Shown: positions 6,863 to 8,548 of the stretch, in pieces | How the letters are laid out: each line of letters opens with the position of its first letter | Numbering within the stretch: the first letter of the stretch is position 1 | Translations under genes and position numbers: made by a program | Assembly (NCBI GenBank): GCA_947175225.1 | Contig: CAMWLX010000129.1 | Span: 1 to 8,548, forward strand | Direction: 5' to 3' | Source: an uncultured Porphyromonadaceae bacterium | GTDB lineage: Bacteria; Bacteroidota; Bacteroidia; Bacteroidales; Muribaculaceae | Length of the DNA stretch: 8,548 nt | Notes under the pieces: generated by a model | Database searches by the model: none | The model's input: only the letters and a program-made list of their open reading frames with translations | Told to the model about the DNA's origin: nothing

Positions 6863-7765
6863 TCAGATCAGCTTCTTGTGGTGTTGGTAGATGTCACGGA
6901 AGATTTTCGGGGACTGTCCCTTTTTCTTCTTAAAAATGCGGTTGAAATTTGAGATATTGTTAAATCCGCAGTCATAGCATATTTCTGCTATGGAAGTGGT
7001 TGAGTCTACCAGCATTCGAGAAGCATGTCCAAGACGCACGTCAATGAGATAATCAGATATCGACTTCCCGGTACGAAGCTTGAAAAAGCGGCTGAAAGCC
7101 GTAGGTGTCATGCCGACGAGTGAAGCAAGATCTGCAAGCCTGATATCATCCTTGTAATTGACAGCAATATAGTCTTGCACTTTTTGCACTCTGCGGCTAT
7201 CGCATGCCGGACCGACAGAAGCAAATGAGGATGTGGCAAGCAGACGGTAGTCTTTTTCCTCTGCAAGACTGTTAAGAAGAGCCATGAAGTCAAGAAGACC
7301 TTGGAATCCTGAATCGGTCGTAGTAAGTTTTTCAAGTTGGGAGTGCAGCCTCCAAATAGTATTCATTGAGAATGCTATCCCGTTGGCGCTTTCATTAAGC
7401 AAGTTGCGTATCCCTTGCATCTGTTTTTTGGCAAGAAACACATCGCCGAAAAGATCTTCTGAAAACTGTACGGTTATTTCTCTTATGGCAGTATTGCTAC
7501 ATTCATGTTGCAGCCAACCATGTTCTATTCCATGGCCTACGAGCACCAGATCGATATTCTCGACTGTTTCTATGGAATCACCAACGACGCGCCTTGCCCC
7601 TTGACAATTCGAGAGAAAGTTGAGTTCGAATTCCCGGTGACGATGCACAGGAAATGTGAACTCATCCTTGAATCTGTCTACGAGATAGAAGCAATCTTTC
7701 TCCGACAGTGGCGTTATCTCAGTTATTATCTTGTCATCCATGTCTATTGTCGTCTTTTCTGCCAT
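6863..7765 (-). CDS. AraC/XylS-family transcriptional regulator with cupin-like sensor domain
   Basis: A 300-aa one-component regulator. The N-terminal region (about 25-110) looks like the AraC-type cupin, with FPVHRHREFELNFL holding His41, His43 and Glu45, and is presumed to sense a sugar. A helical linker spans about 115-185. The C-terminal double helix-turn-helix spans about 193-292: first HTH in RLADLASLVGMTPTAFSRFF, second in SIAEICYDCGFNNISNFNRIF, followed by the KKGQSPKIFR signature. All parts are intact. The start is ambiguous: Met1 at 7765 lies only about 6-7 nt from the start site predicted from the -7 box at 7778-7785, while Met9 at 7741 would leave a leader of about 30 nt. The gene converges on the GH2 gene with 33 bp between stops and no hairpin there. 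Control of the adjacent divergent promoters is likely by proximity. No membrane segment or kinase domain is present, so it is not a hybrid two-component regulator. Confidence 0.92.
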   Translation of the reverse strand: MAEKTTIDMDDKIITEITPLSEKDCFYLVDRFKDEFTFPVHRHREFELNFLSNCQGARRVVGDSIETVENIDLVLVGHGIEHGWLQHECSNTAIREITVQFSEDLFGDVFLAKKQMQGIRNLLNESANGIAFSMNTIWRLHSQLEKLTTTDSGFQGLLDFMALLNSLAEEKDYRLLATSSFASVGPACDSRRVQKVQDYIAVNYKDDIRLADLASLVGMTPTAFSRFFKLRTGKSISDYLIDVRLGHASRMLVDSTTSIAEICYDCGFNNISNFNRIFKKKKGQSPKIFRDIYQHHKKLI

Positions 7766-7777
7766 TCATTTGGATGG

Positions 7778-7808
7778 CAAATATAGCGCAAATATTTGAA
7801 AATGCCAA
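7778..7808 (-). promoter_or_regulatory. Promoter of the AraC-family gene
   Basis: On the minus strand, TATATTTG (7785-7778) matches TAnnTTTG and is preceded after 20 bases by TTG (7808-7806), acceptable as a Bacteroidota -33 element. The perfect palindrome CAAATATTTG (7789-7798) lies between the boxes and could be an operator, for instance for autoregulation. Confidence 0.55.
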
Positions 7809-7847
7809 GAAATCATCCAAAATTAATTTAATCCCTCTCATTTTTTG

Positions 7848-7946
7848 TCAAGCGATGGGTGATTGATTTATCACAGCATCGTCTGCGAAGATGTCGCGAA
7901 GATAATCCAGACGCTCGAGACTGTAGGCAGTCTTATAATTCTCCAT
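7848..7946 (-). CDS. Small ORF of 32 codons upstream of the regulator, hypothetical
   Basis: The frame starts at an ATG at 7946 and reads MENYKTAYSLERLDYLRDIF and then about a dozen more residues, ending in TGA at 7848. The composition is protein-like and amphipathic-helical (Leu, Tyr, Arg, Asp, Glu), unlike chance translation of A/T-rich DNA. It ends 82 bp before the regulator start, in the same direction. A minus-strand TATCTTTT precedes the ATG directly, a weak -7 match and too close to serve this ORF. It could be a short leader peptide, a small protein or the N-terminal stub of a lost gene. I do not recognise it. Confidence 0.3.
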   Translation of the reverse strand: MENYKTAYSLERLDYLRDIFADDAVINQSPIA

Positions 7947-7969
7947 AAAAGATAATTATATAAGTAGAG

Positions 7970-8004
7970 TCACTTTATGTTGGAAAAATATCGAGATAAA
8001 GTGA
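7970..8004. repeat. 9-bp inverted repeat with 17-nt spacer
   Basis: TCACTTTAT (7970-7978) is the exact reverse complement of 7996-8004. The spacer is A-rich. It lies upstream of the 32-codon ORF on the minus strand. It could be an operator dyad or a weak hairpin; no T-run supports a terminator. Confidence 0.45.
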
Positions 8005-8051
8005 AGAAACCTGCATTGTAAGAATCAAGAAGCAGAAAAATGCGTTATGGA

Positions 8052-8085
8052 TTTACATTTATGTAAAACAAAATTCTTAAATTTG
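8052..8085 (+). promoter_or_regulatory. Candidate rightward promoter with overlapping dyad
   Basis: TAAATTTG at 8078-8085 fits the -7 consensus TAnnTTTG. The perfect dyad TTTACAT-TT-ATGTAAA (8052-8067) occupies the place where the -33 element would lie. A GGGAGG follows at 8101-8106, an unusually strong Shine-Dalgarno-like run for this phylum, but the ATGs after it (8107, 8117) open frames of only 5-6 codons. The function of any transcript is unclear. Confidence 0.35.
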
Positions 8086-8204
8086 CGTTATCAAAATTCA
8101 GGGAGGATGCCACACGATGGCTGAGCGGCGAGCATAATTTTACAATCGCCACCATCGCCATGCTGTCTACTTTTTTCGGACAGCCGATAATCGCGGTCCA
8201 ATGA
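8067..8204 (+). pseudogene. Short protein-like open frame without a start codon, possible gene remnant
   Basis: The frame is open from just after a TAA at 8064 to TGA at 8202-8204 (45 codons) and has no ATG near its beginning. It includes FREDATRWLSGEHNFT and then a hydrophobic run ending FFGQPIIAVQ, which looks like real protein. The stop overlaps the ATG of the next frame as ATGA. It may be the tail of a truncated gene. I do not recognise a family, and chance cannot be excluded at this length. Confidence 0.25.
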
Positions 8205-8356
8205 ACAACACACAACCTGACATACTGAAAATGCTATTTGGCATTGACATCTTTTCGGAATATACACCGGAAATTATTACGGCAATATCGCACATCCTTT
8301 CGCTCAACCTATCCCGTTTCAACGTCGGCATCGGGCACGGTCAGAACCGCGAATGA
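8201..8356 (+). CDS. Small ORF of 51 codons, hypothetical
   Basis: It starts at ATG 8201, overlapping the preceding frame's TGA by the ATGA arrangement common in coupled genes, and stops at 8354. The product begins MNNTQPDILKMLFGIDIF and continues with a helical stretch EIITAISHILSL before a Gly/His-rich end. There is no signal peptide or recognised motif. It could be a real small protein or a frameshifted remnant continuous with the upstream frame. Another frame stays open over 8238-8474, but its translation looks less protein-like in its first half. Confidence 0.3.
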   Translation: MNNTQPDILKMLFGIDIFSEYTPEIITAISHILSLNLSRFNVGIGHGQNRE

Positions 8357-8548
8357 GAAGTCGGACACAAATCCCCCTATGATGATCTTGACACCACAAT
8401 GTCAGGAACAAGAATGTCTATGTAAAAATGATGAAGTCCCCGACATGACTGCCGAGGACTTCACTTTAGTATGAAAAACTGTCATTATTTCAGAATAGCC
8501 AATAGGCTAATGAGACTGAGAGGGTACGCTGCTTGCCGTTGCCGTAGT
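8357..8548. other. Right-end segment without a recognised gene
   Basis: No full gene is visible. The segment contains the terminator-like repeat at 8432-8463 and a small hairpin TAGCC-AATA-GGCTA at 8496-8509. On the minus strand a 20-codon frame is open from the window edge to a TAA at 8485-8487 and could be the C-terminus of a gene entering from the right, but it is too short to judge. Confidence 0.3.
8432..8463. terminator. Hairpin of 8-bp perfect arms, possible terminator
   Basis: TGAAGTCC (8432-8439) pairs exactly with GGACTTCA (8456-8463) across a 16-nt loop. Plus-strand sequence after it (CTTTAGT) has only a short T-run, and the minus-strand side reads CATCATTTTTACA, which has a better T-run. 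It could therefore end leftward transcription entering from the right edge, or act weakly in both directions. Confidence 0.4.

Noticed and set aside
6850..6925. Near-complementary AAGGGAACAGTC (6850-6861) and GACTGTCCCTT near 6914
   Set aside because: The match has a one-base bulge, a spacer of about 50 bp, and the second copy is inside the regulator's coding sequence; probably chance.
8238..8474. A 78-codon open frame on the plus strand
   Set aside because: The first half is Ser/Arg/Thr-rich as in a shifted frame, and it overlaps the more protein-like frame at 8201-8356. Its second half runs through the hairpin at 8432-8463.
8480..8548. Possible tRNA or other structured RNA gene at the right end
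   Set aside because: No acceptor stem, T-loop or anticodon arm could be assembled; only a 5-bp hairpin is present.

Overview
This window looks like a polysaccharide-utilisation region from a gut Bacteroidota bacterium, order Bacteroidales, perhaps Muribaculaceae or a relative. The lineage call rests on three things: -7 promoter boxes of the Bacteroidota form TAnnTTTG, A/T-rich leaders without strong Shine-Dalgarno sequences, and exported glycan-degrading enzymes of kinds typical of this phylum. The family-level placement is a guess.

Layout. (1) 31-4205, minus strand: a likely operon transcribed leftwards as SGNH/sialate-O-acetylesterase-type esterase, then GH5 endo-mannanase lipoprotein, then GH26 endo-mannanase lipoprotein. 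A compact MITE-like element (about 103 bp, perfect 18-bp inverted repeats, 10-bp flanking duplication) sits between the GH5 and GH26 genes. (2) 4206-4387: a divergent promoter region. Two -7 boxes share an identical 12-bp sequence facing outwards, and an imperfect 2 x 15 bp tandem repeat lies between them. (3) 4388-6829, plus strand: an exported GH2 beta-galactosidase-type enzyme. (4) 6863-7765, minus strand: an AraC/XylS-type regulator with an N-terminal cupin-like domain, convergent with the GH2 gene. (5) 7766-8548: no recognisable full gene. It holds the regulator's promoter, a 32-codon leader-like ORF, several small dyads, two short overlapping protein-like frames and a terminator-like hairpin. 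It may be decayed accessory DNA.

Inferred working model: the esterase removes acetyl groups from a plant beta-mannan, the GH26 and GH5 lipoproteins cut the backbone, and the GH2 enzyme removes beta-linked galactose such as the caps of beta-galactoglucomannan side chains. The AraC protein probably controls the divergent promoters, whose -33 elements look poor, as expected for activator dependence. No SusC/SusD pair, transporter, GH130 phosphorylase, GH36 alpha-galactosidase or epimerase is visible, so any such genes must lie outside the window.

I see no convincing wholly novel system. The most unusual items are the MITE-like insertion inside the mannanase operon, the symmetric divergent regulatory region, and the unexplained 7.8-8.5 kb segment.
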